Origin: Gambelia wislizenii
Taxonomy: Eukaryota > Chordata > Lepidosauria > Squamata > Crotaphytidae
Length of the DNA: 64,000 bases
Reading direction: 5' to 3'
NCBI GenBank assembly: GCA_030847615.1
Contig: JAUMIR010000004.1
Span: 270,963,501-271,027,500 of the forward strand
Below, piece after piece: positions 37,301-52,300 of the stretch. The notes below the pieces were generated by a model. It had not been told where the DNA came from, searched no databases, and saw only the letters and a list, made by a program, of their open reading frames with translations. Position numbers and translations under genes: made by a program. Numbering within the stretch: the stretch's first letter is position 1; each line of letters begins with the position of its first letter.

Positions 37301-40300
37301 CTTTAAGAAGGAAAGAAGACAGCCCCCCAAACCTGGATGGAGTTTGTTGTTGTAGGATGTATACCATCAGCTGCAAATTTCTCAGCTCCACTTTCCACAT
37401 CCATTTACATTCTAATCCTAAGGAAAGCAAGGCCATGCAACACCCTTGTTCTTGCCATTTCAGACTCCCTGCCTTTGAAATATATATTTTTGGCATATCT
37501 GAAAGGCATCCTTCCGCCTGGGTGGGGTGGTTATCATGACATTCTGATTGATATAAAACCACCTACTAGGGGCAGTATGATGGGCAGTTGTGTCCTTCCT
37601 GATGTTTTTGGATTGCAACCTTGATAATCCCTCACATCCTTGCTAGGGCTACGGGAAAATATAGGTCAGTAACATCTGAAGGACCACAGTTGCCCACTCC
37701 TCTGCTATGCTATTACAGTGAAGTATCCACTTGACACTGATTTTATTTGGCTGTTTTGTTAGGGCTAGAATGAGGGGGGGTGGGGTTATTTCCATCTGTA
37801 TAATATTAAAACTTAAATGCAGTTCAGTAATATGAGTGTTCTTGACCTAATATTGTTTCTTTGTAGTTCATAAATATATAATCTCTGTACACACCGGTGA
37901 CCTCTGGGGAGCAGAAACCTTTGCAAGCCTTTATTTAACAGTTTATGGTAAAAGAGGAGATACAGGTGTAAGGAAGCTGCAACACTCTCTCACTGCAGGA
38001 CAAATGTTCCAAAGGAACAAGGTAATATAAATATTGGGGGGGATATACCAACCCACATTTGAATGTAATGAATTAAGAAAGCACACACACAAAAAAAGCC
38101 AACTTGAAGTTGTAACATGGTATGAAAAGTATTATAAGCCTCAATTTTTTGTGTAACCACACAGTTCTCAGTTTTATTATATTCTCCCAAACAATAAAAA
38201 AAAGAAACCCATTAGCCTGTTTTTGTTTTTGTTTTTGTTTTGTTATAGTAGCCAGTTGCTCAAGGCTAGGTTAGGTAGTTGGGGCCCTGCAGCAGTTCAA
38301 AAAATGGTGGGGGGCTTTGAGCACCTCTGCCAGTTTCCCCATTGGTGGGCTGACTTTGTTCTGTGGTGGATTAAACTTGATGGAACTGCTGGGTAGAGAG
38401 GAGCCCTCCATGGGAAACCAACCATTTCTAGGCCAGGAAGAGGGGGAAGCTGTGTACATACCCTCCTGCCATTGCTCCAGGTGTCCTGTGTGACCAAGAC
38501 AGTCTCAGAGGAAGTGACAGCCCGCTGCCCACCAAAACACACAGCCCACATTTTCATTGCCTCCACATCTGGGAAATGGCGATAGCAGAGATCATAAATG
38601 CTATCAAGACTAGTGGAGGACAAAGGAAAACATCTGGGAAGCTACCCTCCCCCCTGGACTATTTCTTTCATGACACTATCAAAGTACAAGAAGTGTGTAT
38701 GTAGCCTAATTGCACCATTGATAATCCAGCCTTGCAGTTATTCCATTCAGAGTTCATTTTTGAGCTACAATGCCCAGTATTCCCTAGCCAATATGGTTCC
38801 TGGCCATGTTGCTGGTGCAGGGAGAATGCTCTGGGAGCCATAATCCTTATAAGCAGTGTTTCAAATACCTAGTCTAAGCTATCAGAATGGATAGCAAGAG
38901 GTAGTTTTGCTGCTTAGAAAAAACTGTTGAAGGAGGAGGGTTTACAACCAACCAACCTTCCTTCCTTCCTTCCTTCCTTCCTTCCTTCCTTCCTTCCTTC
39001 CAAATAGAATGGAAGGGAATTCTTTTATTGACTTTGCATAGCAGGGATGTTCTAAAACCAGCAATAGATATCTTTAAAAGGAAAAATCTAAAGTTTTCTC
39101 AAAAGGCAGGAATGTAGAGAAGGAAAGCCTTGCTCTTTTCCTGGTCTTTATTGGAAACAAGTGCTGAATTGGAACACAAAGTACATTTAAAAAGATAAAA
39201 GACATAACATGGTATGAAAAATACATAAGCACATGGAGAGAAAGGACTGGGTTGCTGTTGTTAATGACATCATATAGACAATAGACAATAGAAGTTCATC
39301 ATGATCACATGATCACATTCCACACATCAATTACAAAAAATAACAAGGGATATATGAAGTATGAGCTGGGGGAATAATTGTATTTCCCCTGGGAGAAACA
39401 AAAAGCATGAGTGTTGAGAAAATCATTTATGTCTACTATAACAAATGGTAACAAATGAAAGTTCCAATTCTGGGAAGTGATTTTATTTAACAAAAACAGC
39501 ATAAAACTATGTACAATATCTAGCTCAAACAGGCTCCCACACATTTTTTCTTTGTAGTTTGCAAGTCCTCATTTAGTAGCCTTTGCAAGATATAAGGCTC
39601 CTTTCTAGACTCTATTGCTCCTCATTCAATATCTAGCACAGGGTTTTTAAACCTGGGATCCATGCATTCCTGCAGGTCCATTGGTGAGCTTAAGTGAGGT
39701 CTGTGAACTGGGTGCAAAAAATGATTATTTTCCTTTGATTTCTTTCCTGTTACTTTGAACTTTTCCTGTCACTGTACATTTTTAAGATAAACGTATAGTG
39801 TTTTCAGGTGTTCACTATTCCAAGCTAGTCTGTGTGAAAGAAATTAATTTCAAATGCAGTACAATACATTGGGCACAAAATTTTGTGTTCATATATTTAT
39901 GTGTATTTTTCTTGAGAAGGATACCTAAGTTTCATTAGATTCTAAAAGAGCTCCATGTCCCTCAAAAAACTTAGGAACCCTGCTCCGGAATGTAAGCTGT
40001 ATGTGCTTATCTCCCCGCCCCCCCCCCACACACACTGTTCCACTCACTTCTACGTTATTAATTGTATTGGTCACCCATGTCTTTTTCCTTTTCTCATTTA
40101 GGATTGTTATGTTTTTTCCCCTTTCTCCTTCTGTGTACAATTATCTTTCTCAGTCTCTGTCCTGCTCTGTGTCCTTTTCTACAATCTCCATCTTTCCACT
40201 GCTCTTAGTTTTTCCAAATATTTAGGCAGTCTTGTATGTCTCTGAATGTTTACTAGTACCATCATCTTCCAGATGTCAGGAACATATGCTGTATACCATA

Positions 40301-43300
40301 TATAATATATAGGGATTTCATGTGTTAAAACAACTTCTCCCAATCTGGTACCATTCAAAGGAGGGAGACCGCAGCTCTCATAAGCATTAGCTGCCATGTC
40401 TGGCTGTCAGGACGTTGTGGTCCCAAACATCTGGAGTCACCAGTTTGAGGACATGTGTTAGGTAACCATTGAGTATTAGAAGCACGGTGTAGTTTAAGAT
40501 CATTGTTCAATGAGACTCAATAGGAAGTGTGTTTAAGCTGGTATGTTACTTAAAGTGATTAATGTTTCAACCTGTAGGCATGAATTATGTTGCATTATTT
40601 TATGTTGCATCCTGATACCATTTTTCTTTGAAATGCAGTTATATTAAATGATTAATTAACTGATTTAATCTTTGTTTTAAAATGTAAATTTTCAGGTGGA
40701 TTCTTTTTTAGTGGAGGCTGTCTCTTTGGGCCACTTGAAAAAGATAGTTGTAGGACATGATGGAGAAGGATATGGAGCTGGAATATTCTTGAAAATGATA
40801 ACAATTAAGAAGTCAACAAATTCAGATAAAGAATGGCTCTTTCCATGTTGGAACTGGCTGGATACTCATCTGGGAATCTGTGACACAGTCTGTGAGATTG
40901 AAACAGTAGGTAGGTTCTTTTCATACTGTTGGTGTGATTTTGCTAACAGGCACTAGCCACCTGATACCTGTATTTTATTCTGATGTTTGATCATTGATAG
41001 TTCATATTAAATAGAGGGTAGAATCCATAAAAATGGGCATGTAAGGAAACTAATAGAAGGAGACTTCCCTGCCCCTCTTCCACCATTAGCCCCCCCCCAA
41101 AAAAAGACTGGACAAATCTACTGACTTCTGCGGGCTGTGGCATAGGAGACTGAGGGGCAAGAGGTCAATGCCTGAATATCATGTATAGGCAACTACAGCA
41201 AGAAATAACTAATGTAGATTTTTGTAGATCCCTACCCCTCCTTCCCTCCTCAGTCCCTGCACCATTCATTGGGGTCCTCTCTACTCTTGGAGTACTTGGG
41301 AAGCTGCCAAGAGGTAGAGGGAATGGCAAACTCAGCTGTCCATAACGTGCTAATGGAAGCAGTATTGAAACATTATTGTACTTGCGATTTCCAGCCTCTA
41401 ACTTCCTATTTCTCACATATATGAGATTCTATGACTTGATCCAGAGCGCACATTCATTTCACATGGAATGTTTTTGAGGACTCACCATCAGATATTGGGA
41501 ACTTGAAAGAAGAGTTTAGTACACATCTTTGGACTGTGCAGCAGAGGAGAATCAGCAGTGGTGAACTATCTTTTTAGGAAAGTTTTTTTGTGAGTTGGAA
41601 AACAATTTTCAAATCACTGGTACAATAATATTTGACTGTATTTCATAGCTGGAACACAAAAGCATTTAAGACTTCACAATTAAATTGACATGCAATGGTG
41701 TTTTTTACCTGAAAGTATTGGGCAGATGGCAGGTACTGATATTAAATATCTGGCAGCATTTGGTAAATAACCCTCAAGGGTAATGAGTATTTTGACAGCT
41801 TATATTTGAGTCTTCATATCTGAAGCATACCAAAAACAAAATAAACATCCACATTTTGAAAGAAACATTTTGCATTCTAAATATGTAAGTGGATTTTAAA
41901 AAATTCTCATTTAGAATGTGAATGCTAGAAAATGCCCTGGATTTTGAATATTTATAAATCGTCCAAGCTATATCTAAGGATATTGGATCAGTTTATTTCT
42001 GGCTCATGTTACTATTTTACTCATTTTAAAATCCTTTCTGTAACATGAAAATGTGTGTGCATGCATGTACATACATGTGTATATTGTTCCGTGAAAAAGT
42101 ACATATAGATATGGATTTACTTCATACTTTTAATATATTTTGACATAACCAATATTTAATCAAACTGGAAAAATTTCTAAATGTAATTTATGTCAAAACA
42201 TGCAATCTATTAGTTTGGGTATTTTTTATCATTTGATACATATTTTGGTATACTATATAGAGCTGAGAACTACGCTGCAGAGTTTGGAGAAGGAGAAGGT
42301 GAAGGATAATTACATCCCAATCTTCATATTACTTCAAGAAGTGGAAAGATCAAATTCTTCAGGCATCTTTACTTCTTGCTAGTATAGAATCATAGAATCA
42401 TAGAGTTGTAGAGTTGGAAAAGACCACGAGGGCCATCCAGTCCAACCCCCTGCCACGCAGGAAATCATGATCAAAGCATCCCTGACAGATGGCCATCCAG
42501 CCTCTGTTTAAAGACCTCCAAGGAAGGGACCCCACCACTCTCCGAGGGAGTGTGTTCCACTGCCGAACAGTTCTTACTGTCAAAAAGTTCCTCCTAATGT
42601 TGAGGTGGAAACTCTGTTCCTGGAGCTTGCATTTATTGCTCCGTGTTCTAGTCTCTGGAGCAGCAGAAAACAACCTTGCTCCATCCTCAATGTGACACCC
42701 CTTCAAATACTTAAACAGAGCTATCATATCGCCCCTTAACCATCTTTGTTCCAGGCTAAACATACCCAGCTCCCTAAGTCTTTCCTCATAAGGCATGGTT
42801 TCCAGACCTTTCACCATTTTAGTCGCCCTCCTCTGGACACGCTCCAATTTGTTAATATTCTTTTTGAATTTTGGTGCCCAGAACTGGACACAGTATTCTA
42901 GGTGAGGTCTGACCAAGGCAGAATAGAGCAGCACTATTACTTCCTTTGATCTAGACACTATACTTCTATTGATGCAGCCCAAAATCGCATTGGCTTTTTA
43001 GCTGCCGCATCACATTGTTGACTTACGTTCAACTTGTGGTCTACTAGGACTCCTAGATCCCTTTCTCACATAGTCTCGTTCAGCCAGGTCTCCCCCATCC
43101 TTTATCTATGCATTTCATTTCTCTGCCTTCAGTGTAGTACCTTACATTTCTCCGTATTGAATTTCATTTTGTTAGCTTTGGCCCAGCTCTCCAGTCTATC
43201 CAGGTCATTTTGAATTTTAATCCTGTCCTCTAGGGTATTAGCTACTCCTCCTAATTTGGTGTCATCTGCAAATTTGATAAGTATGCCCCTAATTCCCTCA

Positions 43301-46300
43301 TCCAAGTCATTGATAAATATGTTAAATAGCACTGGGCCCAGGACAGAACCCTGTGGCACCCCACTGGTCACATCATTCCAAGATGAAGAGGAGCCACTGC
43401 TGAGCACTCTTTGGGTTCGGCCGGTCAACCAATTACAAATCCATTGAACAGTTAACTTATCTAGCCCACATTTTACAAGCTTGTTTGCAAGAATGTCATG
43501 GGGAACCTTGTCAAAGGCCTTACTGAAATCAAGGTATGTGATATCCACAGCATTCCATTCATCTACCAAGCTGGTAATTTAATCAAAACAAGAGATCAGA
43601 TTAGTCTGGCATGACTTGTTTCTCTGAAAGCCATGTTGACTTTTTGTGATTATGGCATTGCCTTCTAAATGTTCACAGACTCTCTGTTTAATGATCTGCT
43701 CTAGAATCTTCCCTGGTATTGATGTCAGACTAACTGGACGATAATTGTTGGGATCCTCTTTTTTTCCCTTTTTGAAGATGGGGACAACATTTGCCCTCCT
43801 CGAGTCTGCTGGGACTTCTGTTCTCCAGGAGTTCTCAAAGATTATTGCCAATGGCTCTGATATTACATTTGCCAGCTCCTTTAATACTCTTGGATGTAGT
43901 TCATCTGGTCCTGGAGATTTAATTCATTTAGATTAAGAAGGTATTCCTGTACTACCTCTTTGCTTATTCTGTGCTGGATTTCCCCTATTGTGTCCTCTGT
44001 TCCATTCTCTTCAGGTTGGTCCCCCTTTTCCTTTTCTGAAAACACTGAGGCAAAGAAGGTGTTGAGTAATTCTGCCTTTTCCCTGTCCCCTGTTAGCATT
44101 TTGCCATCTTCTCCGCATAGTGGCCCTACCATTTCCTTCTTCCTCCTTTTGCTGTGGACATACCCCCCCCCCAAATAAAAACCCTTTTTATTGTTCTTAA
44201 CCTCTCTAGCAAGCCTGAGCTCATTCTGCACTTTAGCTTTTCTGACTTTACTCCTACATGTGTTCGCTATCTGTTTGAATTCTTCTTTGGTGATTTCCCC
44301 CTTTTTCCATTTCCTGTACATGTTCTGTTTAAAACTTAGCTCCGTTGAAAGTTCTTTAGTCATCCATCCTGGTTTCTTGAGACACCTCCCATTTTTCTTC
44401 CTCAATGGTACTGTTTGAAATTGTGCCTTCAGTATCTCCCTTTTAAGAAAGTCCCATTCATCTTGAGGTCTCTTCTCTTTTAGTATTCCTGACCATGGGA
44501 TCACCCCCATTGTACAGCAAACTCCAGGAGAACATGACCACTCTCACCTAAGGATCCCACCTCTTGCACCCCATTAACCAGGTCATCCCTGTTGGTTAGG
44601 ATCAGATCTAAAATAGCTGACCCCCTTGTTGCCTCTTCCACCTTTTGGATCATGAAATTGTCTTCCAGGCAAGTAAGGAATTTGCTAGTCCTTGAAGTTT
44701 GGGTTGAGTTAGATTTCCAGCAAATATCAGGATAGTTGAAGTCACCCATCACTACTACATCTCTCCTTTCTGCGTGTGTGTTCATCTGTTCTAGAAAGGC
44801 ATCATCAATTCCTCTGTCTGACTTGGGGGTCTGTAGTAGAGTCCCACAATCACATCCCTGTTGTTTCCCTCCCCTTATTTCTTTTCAGATGCTCTCCACT
44901 TGGCTTCCAGTATGGATGTCATGGATCTCTTCACAGGTGTAAATATCCCTGATATATAATGCTATTCCTCCTTCTTTCCTGTTTGGCCTGTTTCTCTTAT
45001 AAAGGTTATACCCCTCTATTCCCACATTCCAATCATGCGACTCATCTCACCAGGTTTCAGTAATGCCTATTATATCATATTTGTTTTGTAGTGCTAGGAG
45101 TTCAAGTTCATCTTGCTTAGTTCCCATGCTCTGTGCATTAGTATAGAGACATCTAAGACCATGTGTTCCCTTTACTTGCTACCTGTGCAAGTTTTTTTGC
45201 CTCCCACTGTTGGGCCCTTGCACTGTTTGCCTTTTTCCCTCTATGACAGCTTGACTATTTTCTCCTGCCCTTTTGCCTTCCAGAATACTGCCTCCCTCCC
45301 CCAAATGACTCAGTTTAAAGCCCTCCTGATCAAATTCTTGAGACTGTTGGCAAAAATGATTCTGCCAACTGGCGTGAGATGCACCCTATCCCTTGCCAGA
45401 AGTCTCTCCTCATGGAATCACAGCCCATGATCCAAGAATCCAAACTGTTCTCAGCGACACCATCTATGGAGCCAGTTGTTTACATCAGCTATTTTCCTCT
45501 CCCTTCTTGGAACATGCCCTTCAACTGGCAGAAGAGACAAGATGACAACTGTGCATCCATTTCTTTCAGCTTCCTCCCCAGAGCCTCATAAGCTCTTCTG
45601 ATCTTCGGACGGCTGTGCCTTGCAATATCATTGGTTCCCACATGGACCAAAAGGAAGGGGTAATGATCCATAGGCTTGATGAGTCTTGTCAGCCTCTTCG
45701 TCACATCACAGATCTTTGCTCCAGAGAGACAACACACCTCCTGAGACATCTTGTCAGGCCCACAAACCACTGCTTCTGTACCCCGCAGCAAGGAGTCCCC
45801 CACCACCACCACATGCCTCCCCCGAGGCTTTGCAGCTGCTGTTCCTTGCAGTGGTACTCTCAAGGTCCCCTGCTCTGCCCCTGGAGTCTGTCCATGCTGT
45901 TCTTCCTTTTTGTGTTTGATAAGGGAGAGGGCTTCGAAACGATTCTGTAGCTGCAAGCTGCTCGAAGAATCCCTGGATATTCTTGTTTTGTGTGTGACAT
46001 TCCTCCAGCTGTCTACCTCCTGTGTCTGTGAAGTGACCCTTTCCTCCCCAGCCACTTCCTCTGTGCAGTCCCCATCCAAGACTATTCATTCTGTTTGGTC
46101 CAGGAAAACCTCTTGCTCATGAATGTGTTGAAGTGTAGCTACCCATGTCTTCAGCTGCTGGACTTTCTCCTCCACGAGAGCTACCAATTTGCACTTGGTG
46201 CATGTGAAGTTCCCCACATCTGTAGACAAGAAGACAAACATCCCACAAGTGTTGCAGGTGACTGCAGCAGTTCCCTAAGTGTCCATGGTTAGAGCTTTTA

Positions 46301-49300
46301 GGTAATCTAAGAATTCTTAGGTAATGCTGAGAACTCTAAGCTGTACTTTTAGGTATGTTGTATTTTTGTTTGTCACTTAAATTCACACGCCATTAGGCTT
46401 GCACCTCTGCAAGGAGTTATATATAGCTAGACTCCCAACTCCACCCCCTAGTGACTGACAGATGTGACTGACAGAAGCTCCACCCACTCAGCAACAAGCA
46501 CACTCGCCCAAGAGTTTTTTAAAAATTCAAACTTACAGAAGCTCCACCCCCTCAGCAACAAGCACCCTCTCTCAACAGTTTTTTAAAAATGCAAACTCAC
46601 CCACTCAAAATGGCTGCCCAGAAGCTGCTCTCCTTCTTCTCCCTGGCAGGAAACACAACTCTTAACACAACTGTTCACAGCTCCCATTCTATGTAAAGGT
46701 TCACATGGAGGATTTTAACAATCTGAACTGACTCTTAGAATTGCAGCAAGTCCTCATAAGGGGATTTGAGCTAATTGGGTAGAAAGGAATGTCAATGGTT
46801 GTTTTTTCATCTAAGTCAAAGTAAGGGTTCCTATCCCAAAAGATTTTGGGGAGTCCACAATCAATATAGGGAAATTCAGTGTTTCTTCCCTTAGAGACTA
46901 TTATGGAAGAACCCTTTTTTTGGTCAATTTTTCTGCAGGAAAACCATCTATAGAACCAAACCAATGGTTATCAGAGGTACAGTGATACAGGCAGAGACAG
47001 AAATAGTACCATTAATAGCAATATCAAATATATACCAATAATACAAAATAACAAGACCAAATAAAAAGTTTATTGTGTTGGGCTGGAAAATTTTGGGGGG
47101 AAAGTTGATTATGAGGGAGACACAAGGGACACATTGTCCCAAAACTGTTTTATCTGCACTGCCTAATTATAGCAGTCTGATACCACTTTTAACTGCTGTG
47201 ACTCCATCCTAATGTGCCCTGGGATTTGCAGTTTGGAGATACCTAGAATGCTCTACTTTACTCCCCAAAACTACAGAATAAGAGCTCTCTGTCAGAGAAT
47301 TCTAAGTACCACATGAGACTATAAATTCCAGAATGCCATATAATGGAATCATGGCAGTTAAAGTAATATTTTTTAAAAAAGTAGAGTCATGTAGTGTGGA
47401 TACACCCCATATACTGGAACCAAGAAAATCTTTTTCTGTTGAATTTCTGCTTAGCATGCAGTCATAAAAGACATAAGAATCCTGTCATGGAAAGTGCATT
47501 ATTGATCATTATCCACAGTATTGAGCTAATCAATCATCTACTCAGGATTGCTGACTTGATGGTGCAAATGTAGTGAACAGACACAGAATTGTTCGGAGGA
47601 TTTTGAATACTGCTGCATGAAGACTTGGCAAATACCTCTTGTTTGGGGTTTGATTTATTGTACGTTCACCACTTATGGCTTCTCGAATGCTTTCATCAGC
47701 ACTGTATACGCACAATCCTAAATATACACTGGACTGACTATGTGACGAATGTTGCTGTCCTTGAGCAAGCAGGGATCACCAGCATTGAGGCCATGATATT
47801 GAGAAAATAGCTGCTCTGGGCAGGGCACATTTCTAGGATGGAGGACCATCACCTCCCAAAAATAGTACTCTATGGTGAACTCGCCACGGATCAGCGTAAG
47901 AGGGGCGCTCCAAAAAAAACGATACAAGGACTCCCTGAAATAACATCTCAGGCTCGGCTAAATTGATCACCAACAATGGTCCACCCTGGCCTCAGGAGGC
48001 ATGGAGACATACTATCCACAATGCTGCAGCCTTATTTGAGAACTCACACCGAACAAGTATTGAAGAGAAACGACAACGCAGAAAGAATCACAACCCGGAA
48101 ACATCACCCAAGGAGACCTTCTGCTGTGCTTTCTGCAATCGGGCTTGTTTATCTCGGATTGGCCTTTTTAGTCATCAGCGTGCTTGCAGAAAGCGCGGGA
48201 TGAGTCCTTCCTGAATCTTCGTTTGCGAAGAAAAGCCAGAGAGAGAGACTCATCAGTACTATCATGCAGCATGTTACTGTTTATGGCCTGATTGTAACTG
48301 CATTTCACTGAAGCCATCTCCACCTACCATTGTCTCTCACACTAAACAGTGTTTGTAGATGATACAGACTGAATGATATAGTGGAATCTGGGATGTACTG
48401 TTTGCTTGTATAAAACAGTCAATTAGGCTTTGAAGGGCATTAATAATTAACATCAGTATTGGACACTGAAATCAAATGGGCATTTTAAAAAGTTTCTGTA
48501 TTTGGGATTTAAATTTAAAAATAAAACTGTGGTGAAATACTGCAATATTATCAGTGAACTGTTATCATGGTTATAGCAAAATCCAAAAACATAGCAGTTT
48601 GCTAAAATCTAGCTAATATTAAACACTTAAAAGTTCCACTGATTTCAGCAGTTACTGGTATATGGGTTAAGCATATGTGTAACGGTTAGATTGCAATCAT
48701 GGACATTAAAAGTCACTTATTACTCCTTTCATTTACTACCAAAACTGAATCTAATAATATCAACTTCTTGCTGTGTCTTCACTCCTTCTAAGGTAAAAAA
48801 AGGACCTTTTCTTCAATACATCCTGAAATCAACAAGGAATCATCAGGTTTATGGATAATAGATATCATTGGATCTGATCTGAGTGCTAAAACTGATACTA
48901 TACATCTTACTTTCAACTTTTATGGAGACCAAGATCACAGAAAGTTGACACTTCAGCTTTCAGAAAAGGAAACACAGATCAAAGTGAGTATATATTTACT
49001 GGTAAAAGAAGAAACAAAAGTGCATAGACATGCATCAAGCCATGATCTAGAACAGATGTTTCAGGAAGTATATAAGTGTGCATGATGTGAGCGTGTTTTC
49101 TAATCTATACAATTAGATGACCCCCAAACAAGTAAACACACTAACAGTTTCTTTGGGAGACATTTGCTTAAATCTAAATTGGTAAAATTCAAGAAGCATA
49201 GAGCACCAGTCCCAGTACACACCACCTTTATTTTCTGAATGTGGAAAGTGACTATCTGAAGAACATTCCTTACTATTTATTTACTAAAACTATTTGTTAG

Positions 49301-52300
49301 TCACTTTTCAGCCAATGAGGGCTTTATCCCTTTGTGTGTACAAAGTGATGCATAGTAATATACTTATAAAGCATTTTTGCAACCATATTAAATACAGTTT
49401 TAAAACCAAATTGTAAAAATCAGTTTTAAAAACCAAAGTCATTAGTAGTTTTGGCCACTTGCTGGAAATTTAACAAGGATGGAGCCAGCCTGACTTTTCT
49501 TGGAAAGGAGTTCCATAACTGAGATGCTGATACAGAGAATGCATCCGTGTACCCATGCAGCCAAAGGCTGTTGTGGGGGAAGGGTTGGTTTGATGGCCTA
49601 CCCAAATAGAGAACAGAATGCCTTGAGCTTGGCGCTTTCACACCGAGCATCAGAACATGTGATAGGGGCAAGGTGAGAGGCATTTAAACCTCAGCCACTC
49701 CCTCATGTGCCTTGTTCTCTCCATTCTTATGACCCGTCGTCCCACCCTCAGTGCAGTCTGAGTATATGTAGTCACTTCAGGAGCTGGGTAGGAATACCCC
49801 CTTTTTTGACAGTTTTTTTTTTTTTGGTCTATCCCAAACTGTAGCTGTGAGAATTGGCTTGGGTTGGGTCAATAAATAGGCTGCATTTGGCAGGTAATGG
49901 GGGGGGGGGAGGATTTTATAGTCCAGTGCACATCTTGCTATCCTGCTGCAGTGACAGTAGCAAGAATTCAAAGGATGCATACTTTGTGTTGAGCGTTCAC
50001 AGAAGAAATATAATCCCAGATGGAGTCTAAATAAAGTAATCAGTCGGCCCTTTGGGCTGGCCTGGGACCTTACTCTCTCTTATAAAGTTGTGGGGGTTGG
50101 GAGGGGGCAACTTGGGTTGGCATTCCTGAATAAGACAGTCCAGGAGCAACCCCATGAATTTGAGATGGCTCTTGGAGTCAGGTGTTCCACCCAAAGGAAG
50201 GCTAAGGAGATAGTCATGGGGATGACCCCTGTTCTCCAGCTGGACCCGCACCAAATTGCTCCCCCTCTTTTGCTTATCCTCAGATTGTTGCATTTAAATA
50301 GGTTTAGGGCAAATAAAGTAGCTCTTATTTAACCCAATTTCTGTGTCTGGTCTTCTTATTTCAGGGTTGGTCTTCAAAGCCCTGTCACATTAACTCACCA
50401 GCTTAACATCTCAGGGTGGTAAAATATGCTGCAGGAGCTCTGCTGAATAACTCATATTTTGAGCAGGTTCATATGAGAGGAGGTAGTCTTTCCAATATCC
50501 TGGTCCCAAGCCATTTAGGGCTTTATAAGGTTGTTTTGTTTTGTTTTCCAAAAAAAAGGAGTTTGAATTTTGCTCAGAACCAAATTGGAAGCTAATGCAT
50601 TTAGTTCAAGGCTTGGGTATATATGGTCTCTAAAATTCATGCCAGGCAACAGTCTGATCATCATCTTTAGTAATACTAAAACAAAAAACTTTTCAAACAC
50701 CCACCTTTTATCGGAAGTGAAATGGCTCCCCCTCCCCTTGACTTCACTGCAGTAAATGCAGCTGTTGTAAAGCTGCTTTTACTGCAGTGAAGCCAAATCC
50801 CACTTGTTCTTGTAAGAGAACGATTGCATGGGAAATTCAAAAATAAAACCCCCAACCAAACATCAAAAAATAAAAAAAGCCCCAAAGCAGGAAAAGAAAA
50901 GCCCAAGTAACCTGGGGAGGGGGGGGGGAAGGGTGTCACTTACCTGGCTGTCCCAATAAAACCCAGAAATCTTTGGCACGGACCTCCTGCTGACATCCTA
51001 TCATGATCTCTTCTCGCCATCATAACGGATCCTCTGTTCACTCACTCATCATTCTGTTATAATAACGGAATGGGTTTCTTATTCATGGCTTAAGTCATGA
51101 ATAAGAGGAAATGGGAGAGAAACAGGAGAATCCCAGGACAGGGATGACATCATCTAAAAGGTAAGCCTTTTAGCAATCTCCTGTTGTCCCTGTCCTGGGA
51201 TGTTTTCAGTATGTGATAATCTCCAAAGTCCTACTCACTGTTATATTGGTTATACATATTTCAGCATTTTTCTCAGTATATTAGTATACTTAATCCCCAC
51301 TGCCAAGCTTGGAAGTGATCCTGGTCAAATGCCATTCTTCCTCTGTGGGGTCCTGGCAGACATTCCTGGCATCAGATGGAAGCAACACATGATAGCCACT
51401 CTTGGAGAGGTGCTAGGGAGTTGGTGTAATAACTATTTTAATTTTTTCACAATATCATAAAGTTATTGTGAGATGGGCCATTGTGGGAAATTGAAATGAT
51501 GCCAAAACCTAGCTGTCCAGTGCTGCTTTAAGTGTAAGGCCATAAATTTGTGGACTTAGGGTAGACTTTATAGTTGGATTATACTGCAATTTGGGAGTTC
51601 TGGATTATGACCAAATTTTAGAAACTTTTTTTTTAACTATTCCTCTTAGACTGCTGCCACCCTGCAGAAATAATGCAGTTTGGCACTACAGTACTTTAAC
51701 GGTCATGGCTCCATCCTATGGAATCCTGGATTTGTAGTTTTGAGAGATATTTAGTCCTCTCTGTCAGAGAGTTCTGGTGCCACAACAAAGTATAAATCCC
51801 AGGTTTCCATTGGATAGAGCCAGAATAGCTGAAGCAGTGTCAAGCTGCATTATTTCTGCAGTGTGTCAGCAGCCACAGCTAGCACAACTACTTAACTTAT
51901 GCAAAACAGTAAGCTACTTTATTTAGACTCCATCTGGGATTATATGTCTTCCATGAAAGCTCAACACAAAGTATGCATCCTTTGAATTCTTGCCACTGTC
52001 ACTGCGGCTGGTACCTCACAAAAAACAGATGGCAAGATGTTTGTATCCAACAATGTTTACAGACTTCTGAATGTTAGATTATAAATCAAAGATCAATGCC
52101 TGTTAATTTTCCGATTGTAGGTTATAATTGGGAAGGCCAACCTGTGGTCCTCCAGATGTTGTCAACCTTAGCCAACATCACCACTAATTAATGATGCTGG
52201 GAAATGCTGCCCAGCAACATCTAGAATATCACAGTTTGCCCACCCATAGGAAAAATGAAGACGTTGCTTAGAATTTCACAAAAGAACATGCATTTCATTA

